A stretch of DNA of 28,274 nt from DATIJJ01 sp964612855 (GCA_964612855.1 CAZTDR010000033.1:1-28274); one strand, 5' to 3'; positions 7,903 through 16,611 are shown, counted from the first letter of the stretch. Notes: generated by a model not told the origin, from the letters alone. A program made the numbers and translations.

Positions 7903-7968
7903 ATGTTTCGAGAGAATTCCACGCCTGGCACTGTTGCGAAAAAATATTTTTGCCGCAAAAACTCTTAA
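7903..7968 (+). pseudogene. 5' stub of a small gene interrupted by IS6-family element
   Basis: A good ribosome site (AGAGAGGTG) and ATG open a frame whose first 8 codons (MFRENSTP) run into the terminal repeat of the IS element at 7927. The remaining codons to the stop at 7966-7968 belong to the IS end. The original gene cannot be identified from 8 residues. The upstream operator palindrome suggests an autoregulated gene such as an antitoxin (inference). No continuation was seen on the far side of the IS. Confidence 0.45.
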
Positions 7969-8783
7969 AATAATTTCAAAACTCAATTACGCAACCAATC
8001 CAAATAAACTGCGGACGAAGCTATTCTGTTTAGCTACATTTTTCCCAACATAACGTACTTGTCCTTTTTGTATCATGCGCATTGTCTCAATATCATCAAG
8101 GGTATTTCGTGCAGTTCTGAATGATTGGTACCATTGGCGATAACGTGATTTAGATTTCGTAGCTTTGTGATCGTTTTCCATTCTGTTGTTTAAATATTTT
8201 ATGGCACGTAACTTTGTTTTCTTTGGCGCTTCATTAACGGCTTGTAGCTCACTGAGAGCAGGCGGAAAGGTTGGGCTCTTATCAACATTAATAACTCTTG
8301 GATCAATGGTGTGAGAACTACCTAATAGTTTTTTGAAGAACCGTTTGGCAGCTTTTTTATTGCGGTTTTTGCTTAACATCCAATCCATGGTGCTACCTTC
8401 TTTATCAATAGCGCGATATAAATAATTCCAAACGCCTTTTATTTTTACATATGTTTCATCAAGCTTCCATGAATCACATGTGCTTTTTAAATAGGGTTTT
8501 GTTCGTTTACTGATTTCAGGCGCGTACTCTTGAACCCAGCGAAAAATAGTGAACCGATCAAGCGAAAAACCTCGCTCTGCTGCAATCTCTTTTAAGTCAC
8601 GATAAGACAAGGAATAACGTGAATACCATGTTACTAGCCAAAGACCTCACCTACAGCATGCTTCCATTTAAATGGTTTTGATTCATCTTTGTATTTTTTA
8701 TTTGCCATTAGCATGAGTCTCAAATTATAACGAGCCGCACAAATTAGCAGAAAGCATTTTTCATTAGAGCCAAAGAAACTGCC
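7927..8783 (-). mobile_element. IS6/IS26-family insertion sequence, degraded
   Basis: The left end at 7927 begins GGCACTGTTGCGAAA, nearly identical to the 14-bp terminal repeat of IS26 (GGCACTGTTGCAAA). The transposase frame starts 60 bases inside. At the expected distance on the other side, GAAACTGCC (8775-8783) looks like a right terminal repeat missing two bases, giving about 857 bp, normal for the family. No 8-bp target duplication is visible (left flank CCACGCCT), so one end has probably been rearranged. The right boundary is uncertain. Confidence 0.65.
7987..8708 (-). pseudogene. IS6-family transposase, frameshifted near the N-terminus
   Basis: The DDE transposase core is intact in a 207-codon frame (8610-7987): SYRDLKEIAAERG, RWVQEYAPEI, the first Asp in KLDETYVK, the second in VINVDKSPT, and the Glu in NRMENDH. 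The true N-terminus is in another frame, starting with ATG at 8708 (MANKKYKDESKPFKWKHAVG), a typical IS6 beginning. It hits a stop within 25 codons. The frames join around 8638-8646, where IS26 reads EIILW; here the net change is one base short, possibly a 4-base deletion. The element is therefore probably inactive, unless ribosomes shift frame there. Confidence 0.8.
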
Positions 8784-9012
8784 AATACAGCCATTGTCAA
8801 TCTTACCGCAGGAGACAGCATCATCACCCTCCAGTAGCGTTAGAAAAAGTAATAGTGGTTAAGCAGATTATTGAGGCGCGGTAGATGCCGTGCCTCCTCG
8901 GTGGCATGCAATAAGCTAAACATCAGGTTAAACGAGCAAGGGCATTGTTTATTAATGAAAAAAAATTTAAGATATAGCGACTGTACCATGCAGGCTTGAA
9001 TAAGGAAATTTA
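8784..9012. other. Gene-free stretch between IS element and membrane protein
   Basis: No convincing gene or RNA was found. It contains short open frames without ribosome sites and a weak stem around 8887-8909. It probably holds remnants left by IS-related rearrangement plus the promoter of the gene starting at 9013, for which I see no clear -35/-10. Confidence 0.4.
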
Positions 9013-10026
9013 ATGCCTACTTTAATTTTTTTAGCAATTGCTTATCAAGTGGAAAGCAAAAAATGGCGTTATCTTTTCTTAATTCTCGCAGGCATCAATT
9101 TTCTAGTTAATTTATATTATCAAGCAGGGGTAGAAGAATTTTATTCTTTATGTGTTGCCATCTTGTTTGCCATGTTGACTCCCTATTTTGCTGTTTGGTG
9201 GGAAAACCGAAATAATCGTAATAATCCTTCGTCTTTTTGGCAATTTTTGAAAGAGACTTATCTCATTGCTACACACAATAAATTAAGATTAGTCAGTTGG
9301 ATTGCAGCGCTAGTCATCTCGATGGTCAGCGTGCATTATTACACAAATTATACGAATTACACGTTATTGGGCTCATTATTAGCAGTTTTTCTGGTTCTCT
9401 ACATTTTAAAGAAATTATTCTTTTCTATTTTACCGCCAGAATGGTTTCTGCATGATATCAATACGGGTTACGTTTTATTGTCGGCGTGTAGCGCCTGGGC
9501 ACTGTCTTATTTAATTAAGCTTGAGGTCGGAAACAATTTTATTTTACCCATGTTATTTGCGGTTATTTTTGCCTCATTAGGGTTTTCTCTAGTCCATCAA
9601 AAAACCCGTTACTTTGTCCCCGGTAGTGCGCTGATATTGGCAGACATGGCGTGGCAACTGGTTCGTTATGTGCAAAATGGCATTATTTATACACCCGCAT
9701 TGATTATCACCGATATCGTATTGATTGTGACCATGTTAGTTGGGTTGCGCTGGCTGATTAAAAAGCCGGGTATATTACCTATCGTTTATCTTTCTTTATT
9801 TCAATTATTTCGCTTTTCAGCTTTTAGCTATCAGGCCATCGACCATGTAGCCTCTGCCGATTTTTCAGTCGCTGAGGTCACTTATTACGTTCTTTATCTA
9901 GTTTGCTGGATGTATATCGCCCCTCTCTTATTTTGGTTTGTTGGGTTTGCCCAATTAAAGGTTGATAGTGGCCCAGTTGCCGAAAAACGCGATTCTACTG
10001 CACGACTTTTGAAGAAGATTTCCTAA
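9013..10026 (+). CDS. Polytopic inner-membrane protein of unknown function
   Basis: A 337-residue protein with about nine or ten hydrophobic segments, for example around residues 18-37, 45-61, 93-108, 118-138, 151-168, 174-190, 200-245, 253-272 and 286-308. It is therefore an integral inner-membrane protein. I do not recognise a family and see no transporter or enzyme signature. The ATG at 9013 has AAGGA 7 bases upstream. An in-frame upstream region is closed by a stop that overlaps the start. It lies just right of the degraded IS6 element and reads in the same direction as the large effector-like gene, with a 173-base gap that holds that gene's own promoter. Confidence 0.75.
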   Translation: MPTLIFLAIAYQVESKKWRYLFLILAGINFLVNLYYQAGVEEFYSLCVAILFAMLTPYFAVWWENRNNRNNPSSFWQFLKETYLIATHNKLRLVSWIAALVISMVSVHYYTNYTNYTLLGSLLAVFLVLYILKKLFFSILPPEWFLHDINTGYVLLSACSAWALSYLIKLEVGNNFILPMLFAVIFASLGFSLVHQKTRYFVPGSALILADMAWQLVRYVQNGIIYTPALIITDIVLIVTMLVGLRWLIKKPGILPIVYLSLFQLFRFSAFSYQAIDHVASADFSVAEVTYYVLYLVCWMYIAPLLFWFVGFAQLKVDSGPVAEKRDSTARLLKKIS

Positions 10027-10089
10027 GCGTTAATAAGTTATTGATTTATCCTTCTTAAGGGATTGTTGGCTATATTAAAATCTCCGCTA

Positions 10090-10123
10090 TTTAAGAAAAG
10101 CTTAAGAAAAAATGTACTATAAT
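10090..10123 (+). promoter_or_regulatory. PmrA box and -10 of the effector-like gene
   Basis: Half-sites TTTAAGAAA (10090-10098) and CTTAAGAAA (10101-10109) are separated by AG, matching the PmrA arrangement known from Legionella and Coxiella (cTTAA....-N2-cTTAA....). After 8 bases comes a perfect TATAAT (10118-10123). There is no separate -35, as expected of an activator-dependent promoter. The predicted transcript start is near 10130. PmrA controls many Dot/Icm effector genes in these bacteria. Confidence 0.7.
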
Positions 10124-10199
10124 TAAGACATTAAAGGAAAAGAAGCTTTATAAATAGCTGATGGATCAGCATAACACCCATTCACTGACGGGGAAGATT

Positions 10200-12809
10200 A
10201 TGCAAAGTAATGAGAATAGAAATAGAAAAAGTACGGTGTTAGTATCAGAGCATAAACGTGAAGATAGCGTAGCTCCGGCTTCGAGGGTAGACACAACTTC
10301 AAGCACTTCTGGAATAATGAAGCACTTGCCATCAACTGTGGATGTTCATCATCACCACTTTAAATTTCATTTTAAATATGCTGAAGCAAGCCATGCATTG
10401 TTAAAGCTTAACCAGCAAAACAACCATATTGCCCACCAGTTTATTTATCTTGCTCCATTAGGTAACCGTGGCCCCAATAATACAAACACAAATGATTTTG
10501 CTGGTTTTTATCAAGATCAAGATACGGGCGAACAATTTCTTATCAAACAAGATAAAGCGGCGCGGGCATTGGAAGGTGAGCTTGCTTACATTAAGGGGAT
10601 GATTCCTTCCCACATGCCTGAATTGAAGATGTGCGTTAACTTTGCTTATACAAGTACGTGGGATGTAAAGCATCCGCATGACCAAAAAACAAAAGCAGCA
10701 GTGATGCAAGAGGAGTCGAAATCAAAAGAAGAAAAAGCAAAAGATGAAAAAGCAAGAAATAAACAAATTGAAGCCGAAGCTCAAGAAAGATCTAGCATAA
10801 TAGGCACAGTTAAAAACGCGCTGCTGGGTATTAAAAAAAGCAAGACGGGTCTTAAAGACCGAGGAGCGACCGCTGGTGGTGAGAAAATAATTGAGAAAAT
10901 AATTACAGTTCAACGAACACTTCCAATATATAGTCTTCGTATGGGCGGCGAGTGTGACGTCATTTTAATGTCGACTCCTAAAGGCGGCCATTATAAAGAA
11001 TCAGATAAAGCGCATTTATATTTATATAAAAATGAAAATGGCATTTTTTATCGCCTCAGAGGTAATAAGAAAAAACATTACCTTGATAAAGATATAAGAA
11101 TACATGAAGAGTTTAATCAATCAAAAGATCCTCTTACTCCATGTGATTCGGTAGGGGTACGAGGGGCGGTGCTCGCCATTACATCCGGAAGAGGGCACAC
11201 TCAAACCCCTCTCTTAGAAGTCAATAAAATATATTTACACAAAGATGAGCAGGGACAAATTTTTTATACGTTAATGACTTTTGTCGGCGGTCTTGAAAAG
11301 ACAGTTATCAATTTTCTTGATAAAGAAAATTTTAAAGTCCCTGAACCTTTTAATTTAAGTGAATTAGCTAAACAGAAAACAGAAATATTACAAGCTATAT
11401 CAAGTGCAGGTCATATACCTAAAGACTATTACCAGCCATGGGCGGAATTCATTACTGGAAAGCCGAGAGATCCTAAAACCCTTCGCAGTTATGAGGCTAA
11501 AAATAAAACCAAGATTCTTAACAGCATAGAAAATATGACTCGGGAGGCAAAAAATCAATTTGCCATGGCTATTGTTCTGAGCGAGGCGGTTGGGGATGAA
11601 AGCCAACATATAGGCCAGTATTTAGTTAAGGGAACTAAAGAATGTATTACGGGCGTTGTGCGCATTGATCTCGGCGCAGCTGGCCGTAATATCGTGCAGC
11701 GCAATAAAGAGAATGATATTGCGCCAGGAACTGGGTCGCGTAGTTATGTACGGCGTCCTTTTTCTCAATTGGGAAATAATTATATTTCTATTCCGTTGGC
11801 AGATGCAGAGATCAAGGCGAAATATCAACAATTTTGGATTAGATCGGTAGACGCTGACAAACTGGTAGAAGAAAAAATAGAAAATATAAAAGAAAAATTA
11901 AAGCATATGACCAAGACAGCACAGACTGATAAAATTAAAGCAATCATGTCTACTTCGAAAATGAACATTAAGATACCTGCTGCAGAAAAAGGCGAGTTTT
12001 CATCGCACTTTATTGACGATGTTTTATCTCAATATCGAGAGGCACTTGTAGAAAATATGATACATATGCGAAATGAAAATATAAAAAAAGTCTTAGAGTT
12101 AAATCATTTATTGGATGGACTAAAAGTTAAGCGAGCAAATCCCAAAGGCGGAAAGTATGATTTTATCCAAAAATCGCACAATAAATTGGATTTTTCACGG
12201 TTATATGATGAGCACCAGTTTTTATTGTTGTGCGACGTATTGCAAAAAAATCAAGGTCAATCTCCTAGCAAAGTAGGTCCAATACTCTATCATTTAGAAG
12301 CTAATCTTGAATTTAATATGGATAAAGCTCCTGATCGTGAATTATATGAAAAACGATTGGCAATGATTCGTGATTTAAGAAGTAATTTTCAAATACGACA
12401 AAATGTCTTAAAAGAGTTAAAAGGTTATTTGGCTTATTTAACCAATCAGTCTTGGTTTTTACGTTCGTCTTATCGCAGGCATAAAATTGATAGAGTAGAA
12501 AAAGCGATGGATAGAATTAAAAAAGGTGAAAGAATGGATGCAATGCTAAATGATTGGAAAGATGACAAAGGTTTTTCACTTTTAGAAAATATGGATAGGA
12601 GCGTTGTTTTTGATAATGTTTTTGATAAAGATAATAAAGGAAAGAGAGTAGCGGAGACTTTAAGAGGTTATCTAGATAAAGTAGTAAATCAAAAAGCACT
12701 AGGCAGCTATGGAAGATTATTGACAGAGGATGTTGAAGAAGAAGCTTTTGTAGCACCAGCAGAGAGAGGAAGAAGAACGCGCATTTTTGGGCATAACGAA
12801 GGAGGTTAA
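10200..12809 (+). CDS. Large effector-like protein with kinase-like motifs
   Basis: An 869-residue soluble protein that I cannot assign to a named gene. A His-rich segment (VDVHHHHFKFHF) lies near residue 50. Next comes GFYQDQDTGEQFLIK, reminiscent of a nucleotide-binding loop with Lys116. A charged helical linker (about 170-198) follows. GDESQHIGQ (465-473) and RIDLGAAGR (488-496) resemble the catalytic loop and DFG-like segment of kinase-fold Legionella effectors (e.g. the LepB N-terminal domain); the usual Asn is Gln here. The C-terminal half is helical, ending with an acidic E-block-like EDVEEEAF within the last 30 residues. GGGGA precedes the ATG at 10200; a longer start at 10161 lacks a ribosome site. 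A PmrA box lies upstream. Translocated kinase-like effector is inference. Confidence 0.75.
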   Translation: MQSNENRNRKSTVLVSEHKREDSVAPASRVDTTSSTSGIMKHLPSTVDVHHHHFKFHFKYAEASHALLKLNQQNNHIAHQFIYLAPLGNRGPNNTNTNDFAGFYQDQDTGEQFLIKQDKAARALEGELAYIKGMIPSHMPELKMCVNFAYTSTWDVKHPHDQKTKAAVMQEESKSKEEKAKDEKARNKQIEAEAQERSSIIGTVKNALLGIKKSKTGLKDRGATAGGEKIIEKIITVQRTLPIYSLRMGGECDVILMSTPKGGHYKESDKAHLYLYKNENGIFYRLRGNKKKHYLDKDIRIHEEFNQSKDPLTPCDSVGVRGAVLAITSGRGHTQTPLLEVNKIYLHKDEQGQIFYTLMTFVGGLEKTVINFLDKENFKVPEPFNLSELAKQKTEILQAISSAGHIPKDYYQPWAEFITGKPRDPKTLRSYEAKNKTKILNSIENMTREAKNQFAMAIVLSEAVGDESQHIGQYLVKGTKECITGVVRIDLGAAGRNIVQRNKENDIAPGTGSRSYVRRPFSQLGNNYISIPLADAEIKAKYQQFWIRSVDADKLVEEKIENIKEKLKHMTKTAQTDKIKAIMSTSKMNIKIPAAEKGEFSSHFIDDVLSQYREALVENMIHMRNENIKKVLELNHLLDGLKVKRANPKGGKYDFIQKSHNKLDFSRLYDEHQFLLLCDVLQKNQGQSPSKVGPILYHLEANLEFNMDKAPDRELYEKRLAMIRDLRSNFQIRQNVLKELKGYLAYLTNQSWFLRSSYRRHKIDRVEKAMDRIKKGERMDAMLNDWKDDKGFSLLENMDRSVVFDNVFDKDNKGKRVAETLRGYLDKVVNQKALGSYGRLLTEDVEEEAFVAPAERGRRTRIFGHNEGG

Positions 12810-12812
12810 AAT

Positions 12813-13451
12813 TTATTTATGTAATTTTAGTAATTGAAAAACCTCTTCATCCGTTGTTTGTGTAAAATCTTCATACCAGGCGCCCACTGCATAAAACGCT
12901 GTAGATTGCAGTGGGCAAATAATTTCATCCGCTAAGTTTATCAGTTCAATTACAGTATCGGTTGCCGCAACGGGGACTGCTAAAATAATTTTCTGTACGT
13001 TCTTTTGTCTTAATGCTTTGATAGCAGCGCGTATCGAAGCGCCTGTTGCAATTCCCTCATCCACTAAGATAATAATTTTATCGGTAAGATCAGGCAAGGG
13101 TCTATTGCCACGATAGGCTAATTCTCTCCGTTGCAATTCCTGTTGCTCTGCTTGAATGACCTGCTGAATATCAGTTTCGGAAAGCATTAAGTTTTGTAAA
13201 ATGGCATTATTAAAAATGATCGTGCCATTAGCTGCAATCGCACCCATGGCTAATTCTTCATGCCCAGGTACACCCAATTTACGGACAATGAAAATATCGA
13301 GAGGTAGGTTTAATGCGTTGGCTACTTCATAAGCGACAGGAACGCCGCCGCGTGGCAACGCTAACACCCATGTATTTTTTTGATGGGCGTATTGTTTGAG
13401 GTGTTCGGCTAATACTGTTCCTGCTTGGCGACGATTTAAATATTTTTGCAT
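12813..13451 (-). CDS. Phosphoribosyltransferase-domain protein
   Basis: A 212-residue type I PRTase-fold protein. The PRPP-binding loop ILVDEGIATGAS is at about 128-139, and the N-terminal ALPRGGVPVAYEVA segment (31-44) is typical of the stand-alone family often annotated as phosphoribosyltransferase next to erythromycin-esterase genes. The substrate is unknown for this group; it is not an obvious purine salvage enzyme. The ATG has GAGGA 6 bases upstream. The gene is convergent with the large effector-like gene, with only 3 bases between the two stop codons and no visible terminator, so read-through antisense transcription is possible. Confidence 0.88.
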   Translation of the reverse strand: MQKYLNRRQAGTVLAEHLKQYAHQKNTWVLALPRGGVPVAYEVANALNLPLDIFIVRKLGVPGHEELAMGAIAANGTIIFNNAILQNLMLSETDIQQVIQAEQQELQRRELAYRGNRPLPDLTDKIIILVDEGIATGASIRAAIKALRQKNVQKIILAVPVAATDTVIELINLADEIICPLQSTAFYAVGAWYEDFTQTTDEEVFQLLKLHK

Positions 13452-13549
13452 AGAGATTCCTCATTTATTACTTCAACTATCCTGACCTTACTTCTATCTT
13501 AATAATCTGCATGATTCAATACCGTATCTCTATCCACAACAAGAAGCTT

Positions 13550-13627
13550 TTGTAGGGGCGGACCCATGTGTCCGCCCGGACTTTAAGGTTAAAGCCGCTG
13601 GGCGGACACGCGGGTCCGCCCCTACAA
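13550..13627. repeat. GC-rich palindromic repeat, copy 2
   Basis: A 78-base element with ends TTGTAGGGGCGGACCC and GGGTCCGCCCCTACAA. It is the same repeat as 7649-7722 but in reverse orientation, judged from the asymmetric core. The rest of the stretch 13452-13854 holds no gene. The histidine kinase promoter must lie between 13628 and 13854, but I see no convincing -35/-10. Confidence 0.85.
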
Positions 13628-13854
13628 GAGCCATAATTTAACGGGATAAAAGTTTTTGTCGTGTACAAAGATACTGTATCTTTAGCCGGTCATTATTTTT
13701 ATAAAATCCCTAAAACAGTTCAGAGTAATATCATTATCAATAAATTTTTTGCGCTTATTATGTGAGAGTGGTTATCAATTTAATTAAACAATTGATAGAT
13801 CAAGTCCTCCAGTATAAGATGTTTAAAAACGATCTTTCTTATTGGAAGTTTGTG

Positions 13855-15519
13855 ATGTCACAACCTGTGTATGAGCAAATTTTCAAGTCACTCCCTGGAA
13901 TATATTTTATTTTAGATAAAGATTTTATTGTAGTGGATGCAAGTAATTCCTATAAACGACTAAATAATGTTTTTCCAAAAGAAGTAATCGAAAAAAATAT
14001 TCTAACACTGTATGCCAATAATACCTCAACCGAAGATTTAGAAAAATTATCCTCTTCTTTACAGGAAGTCAAAAATAAAGGAAATTCAAATGAAATAGAA
14101 ATACAAATAAAGCCTTCTTCTGGCATTCAATCATTAAAAAAATCACTACAGACAATTAAAATAATACAGACTTCATTGAAATTAATGGATCAGTATATTA
14201 TACATTCCGTTCAGGATGTAACAGATTATCGGTTAGTACAAAAAATTAAAAGTCAGCAAAATAAATTAACTGAAGAGTTGTTAACCCAAGCGGGTCAAAT
14301 GGAAGGTGAAATTTATCACTATATAAGAAAATTAGAAGAAAAAAATAATACACTAATTCAAATTAACGAAGAACTTGCGAAGATAGAAGCCATTAAATCT
14401 CGTTTAGCAACCATTGTTGAATCGAGTGAAGATGCGATCTTGGCTGTATCCATGCAAGGGAGTATAGAAGTCTGGAATGATGGCGCAAAAAAATTATATG
14501 GCTATAGCCGTGATGAAATCATAGGAAAGCCGGTTAAATCTCTTTTACCCGAAAACAAGATGGAGGAATATTTTTACACATGGAAAAAACTAAAAGAAGG
14601 CGAAGCATTGCATTATTTTGATACTCAACGCCAACACAAAAGTGGTCGCATTATTCCCGTGTCTATTACTATTTTTCCAATTAAAAATGCACGCGGTGAA
14701 ATTACTGGTGCGTGCAGTATCGCACGTGATATTTCTGAATATAAAACCGCTCGGCTTTTAGAACAAAAGAATAAAGAGTTAATTGAGATTTCTAACTTAA
14801 AAAATCGGTTTATTGCTAATGTATCCCATGAATTTCGTACACCGCTACATGGCATATTAGGATTTAGCAAATTATTAAAACAACAATCTGGCCCACTCAC
14901 GCACAAGCAAAAAGAATTTATTGATCATATCATCAATAGCGGAAATCATCTTAATTCATTGATCAATGATGTATTGGATTTAACTAAAATTGAAGCTGGT
15001 AAAATGGAGTTAACTCTGAGTCAGATTAATGTATCCGAATTAATAGAAGAAACGAAAAATTTATTTCAACATGCCATTTCTCAAAAAAACATTTTGTTCA
15101 CTGCACAACATGATCCGACACTTATCTCCATTTATACAGATGCAAAAAAATTAAAACAAATTATTTATAATTATCTGTCTAATGCGATTAAATTTACGCC
15201 GGTAGGGGGCGTTGTTTCTCTTGAGATTCAACGCGAATTAGATAATAAATTTTGCTTGACAGTAAAAGATACCGGTATTGGCATTCATCAGCACCATTTA
15301 AATCAATTATTCGTTGAATTTCAGCAGCTAGATGATAGTAGCACTAAAGAGTATCAAGGCAGTGGTTTAGGTCTGGCGATAGTTCGACGAATCGCGACTC
15401 TATTAGGAGGAAGAGTAGGGGTCACCAGTGAGCCTAATCAAGGGAGTACTTTTTTTGTTATTCTTCCCTGCCACCTTGATCAGGCATTTGAGGAGTCTAA
15501 TCGATCGCCAATTAGTTGA
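13855..15519 (+). CDS. PAS-domain hybrid-type sensor histidine kinase (no receiver)
   Basis: A soluble sensor kinase of about 554 residues. The order is an N-terminal PAS domain (from YEQIFKSLPGIYFILD), a coiled-coil linker (about 135-185), and a second PAS/PAC domain (IVESSEDAILAVSMQG through CSIARDISEYK). HisKA follows with the phospho-acceptor His at about 325 (NVSHEFRTPLHGILG), then HATPase_c with the N box (NYLSNAIKF) and the DTGIGI and GSGLGLAIVRR boxes. No membrane segment is present, so it senses a cytoplasmic signal. I chose the ATG at 13855 because GGAAG lies 6 bases upstream and the PAS fold starts there; in-frame ATG 13819 or GTG 13762 would lengthen it. It overlaps the convergent response-regulator gene by 40 bases, the likely partner. 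Confidence 0.92.
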   Translation: MSQPVYEQIFKSLPGIYFILDKDFIVVDASNSYKRLNNVFPKEVIEKNILTLYANNTSTEDLEKLSSSLQEVKNKGNSNEIEIQIKPSSGIQSLKKSLQTIKIIQTSLKLMDQYIIHSVQDVTDYRLVQKIKSQQNKLTEELLTQAGQMEGEIYHYIRKLEEKNNTLIQINEELAKIEAIKSRLATIVESSEDAILAVSMQGSIEVWNDGAKKLYGYSRDEIIGKPVKSLLPENKMEEYFYTWKKLKEGEALHYFDTQRQHKSGRIIPVSITIFPIKNARGEITGACSIARDISEYKTARLLEQKNKELIEISNLKNRFIANVSHEFRTPLHGILGFSKLLKQQSGPLTHKQKEFIDHIINSGNHLNSLINDVLDLTKIEAGKMELTLSQINVSELIEETKNLFQHAISQKNILFTAQHDPTLISIYTDAKKLKQIIYNYLSNAIKFTPVGGVVSLEIQRELDNKFCLTVKDTGIGIHQHHLNQLFVEFQQLDDSSTKEYQGSGLGLAIVRRIATLLGGRVGVTSEPNQGSTFFVILPCHLDQAFEESNRSPIS

Positions 15520-15860
15520 ATGACTTCAAATATATCGGCAGGTTTTGCGACATATTCATCACAACCTGCGGCTAATGTTTTTTCTTTATCGCCTTTCATG
15601 GCATAAGCGGTGATGGCAATAATAACAACATTTTTGAAGCGAGGGTCTTGTTTGATTTGTTTAGTGAGTGATAACCCATCCACATCGGGCAATTGAATGT
15701 CCATCAAAATGACCGACGGAAGAAAAGAAGTGATTTTGTCTAATGCTTCTTTAGCATTGATTGCAGGACAGACTTCAAATCCATGCACTTCTAATGCGTT
15801 GATTGCAAGTTTCATGTTAGTTGCATTATCTTCCACAACCATCACACGATTACTAGCCAT
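15480..15860 (-). CDS. Single-domain response regulator (CheY/DivK-like)
   Basis: A 126-residue stand-alone receiver domain without an output domain. The acidic pair (E10, D11), the phospho-acceptor D54 (LMDIQLPDVDG), T84 (AITAYAM) and K106 (VAKPAD) are all present. It closely resembles the receivers usually fused to hybrid kinases. The histidine kinase that meets it head-on lacks a receiver, so the two probably form a split phosphorelay. The 3' ends of the two genes overlap by 40 bases on opposite strands. Without an output domain it must act by protein-protein contact or pass phosphate on. Confidence 0.93.
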   Translation of the reverse strand: MASNRVMVVEDNATNMKLAINALEVHGFEVCPAINAKEALDKITSFLPSVILMDIQLPDVDGLSLTKQIKQDPRFKNVVIIAITAYAMKGDKEKTLAAGCDEYVAKPADIFEVIQLIGDRLDSSNA

Positions 15861-15987
15861 AGACGACCTTCCTTTTGTCGATTGATGGTTTAGTTTAAGA
15901 TGTTCTATAGTCTTTGCGTCAATTATTTTATCTTACATGTAGGTGTGTTGACAATTAGTTTGGTGTGTTTGAAAATCAGTAATATTG

Positions 15988-16021
15988 GCCAAAATTGGCG
16001 AAAATTTTCGCTAATTTTGGC
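15988..16021. terminator. 34-base hairpin downstream of the thioredoxin-like gene
   Basis: GCCAAAATTGGCGAAAA pairs with TTTTCGCTAATTTTGGC with a single mismatch, forming a long stem with almost no loop. It lies 36 bases beyond the stop of the minus-strand gene ending at 16057 and upstream of the response-regulator start. There is no strong T run, so it may act as a terminator or processing hairpin. Confidence 0.45.
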
Positions 16022-16056
16022 TTAATTTCTTATGTCTTAAACACAGCAAGCAGACC

Positions 16057-16611
16057 TTATTTCCACTTAATATTGCACCCTAAACTAGGACGTTGTTCTT
16101 GGCTGACCGGTTTATTCACTAAAATATTATCTAACGCATTTGTTAAATCATTTCCGGTAACAGGTTGGTTATTCCCTGGCGTCGATGCATCAAAGCAGCC
16201 GCGATAAATACACAGTAAATCTTTATCAAAAATATAAAAATCAGGTGTACAAGCGGCATCATATGATTTGGCAACTTCTTGCGTTTCATCGTATAAGTAG
16301 GGAAAGGTATATCCAAATTTATCAGCTTCGAGGGCCATTTTTTCTGGGCCATCAGCCGGATATCTGTTCGCATCATTGGAACTAATGGCAATAAATGTTA
16401 TACCTTTTTGTTGGTAGGTTTTAGCAATTTCGACTAATTTAGTTTGGATATGCTTCACGTAAGGACAATGATTGCATAAGAACATAATCACGGTCGCGAT
16501 AGAGGAAGGATAATCCCTTAGAGAAACCATTTTATTAGAGCGAGTATCCGTTAAAAAAAAGTCTTTTGCCTTACTCCCTAAGGGAAGCATTTTAGAAGGT
16601 GTTTCTGCCAT
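16057..16611 (-). CDS. Thioredoxin-fold redoxin (AhpC/TSA-like)
   Basis: A 184-residue cytoplasmic protein of the thioredoxin-like family related to AhpC/TSA. The active-site CxxC is C46-N-H-C49 in FLCNHCPYVKHI. The downstream segments FIAISSNDANRYPADGPEKM and CTPDFYIFDKD carry the cis-Pro loop. Members of this family typically end in a PSxGCxIKWK tail, and this one ends PSLGCNIKWK. The probable role is thiol-disulfide exchange or peroxide reduction; the substrate is unknown. There is no signal peptide. It stands alone, followed by a hairpin at 15988-16021. Confidence 0.9.
   Translation of the reverse strand: MAETPSKMLPLGSKAKDFFLTDTRSNKMVSLRDYPSSIATVIMFLCNHCPYVKHIQTKLVEIAKTYQQKGITFIAISSNDANRYPADGPEKMALEADKFGYTFPYLYDETQEVAKSYDAACTPDFYIFDKDLLCIYRGCFDASTPGNNQPVTGNDLTNALDNILVNKPVSQEQRPSLGCNIKWK

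Noticed and set aside
8740..8830. Short open frame on the plus strand ending NLTAGDSIITLQ.
   Set aside because: It has no start codon or ribosome site and spans the likely right end of the IS element.
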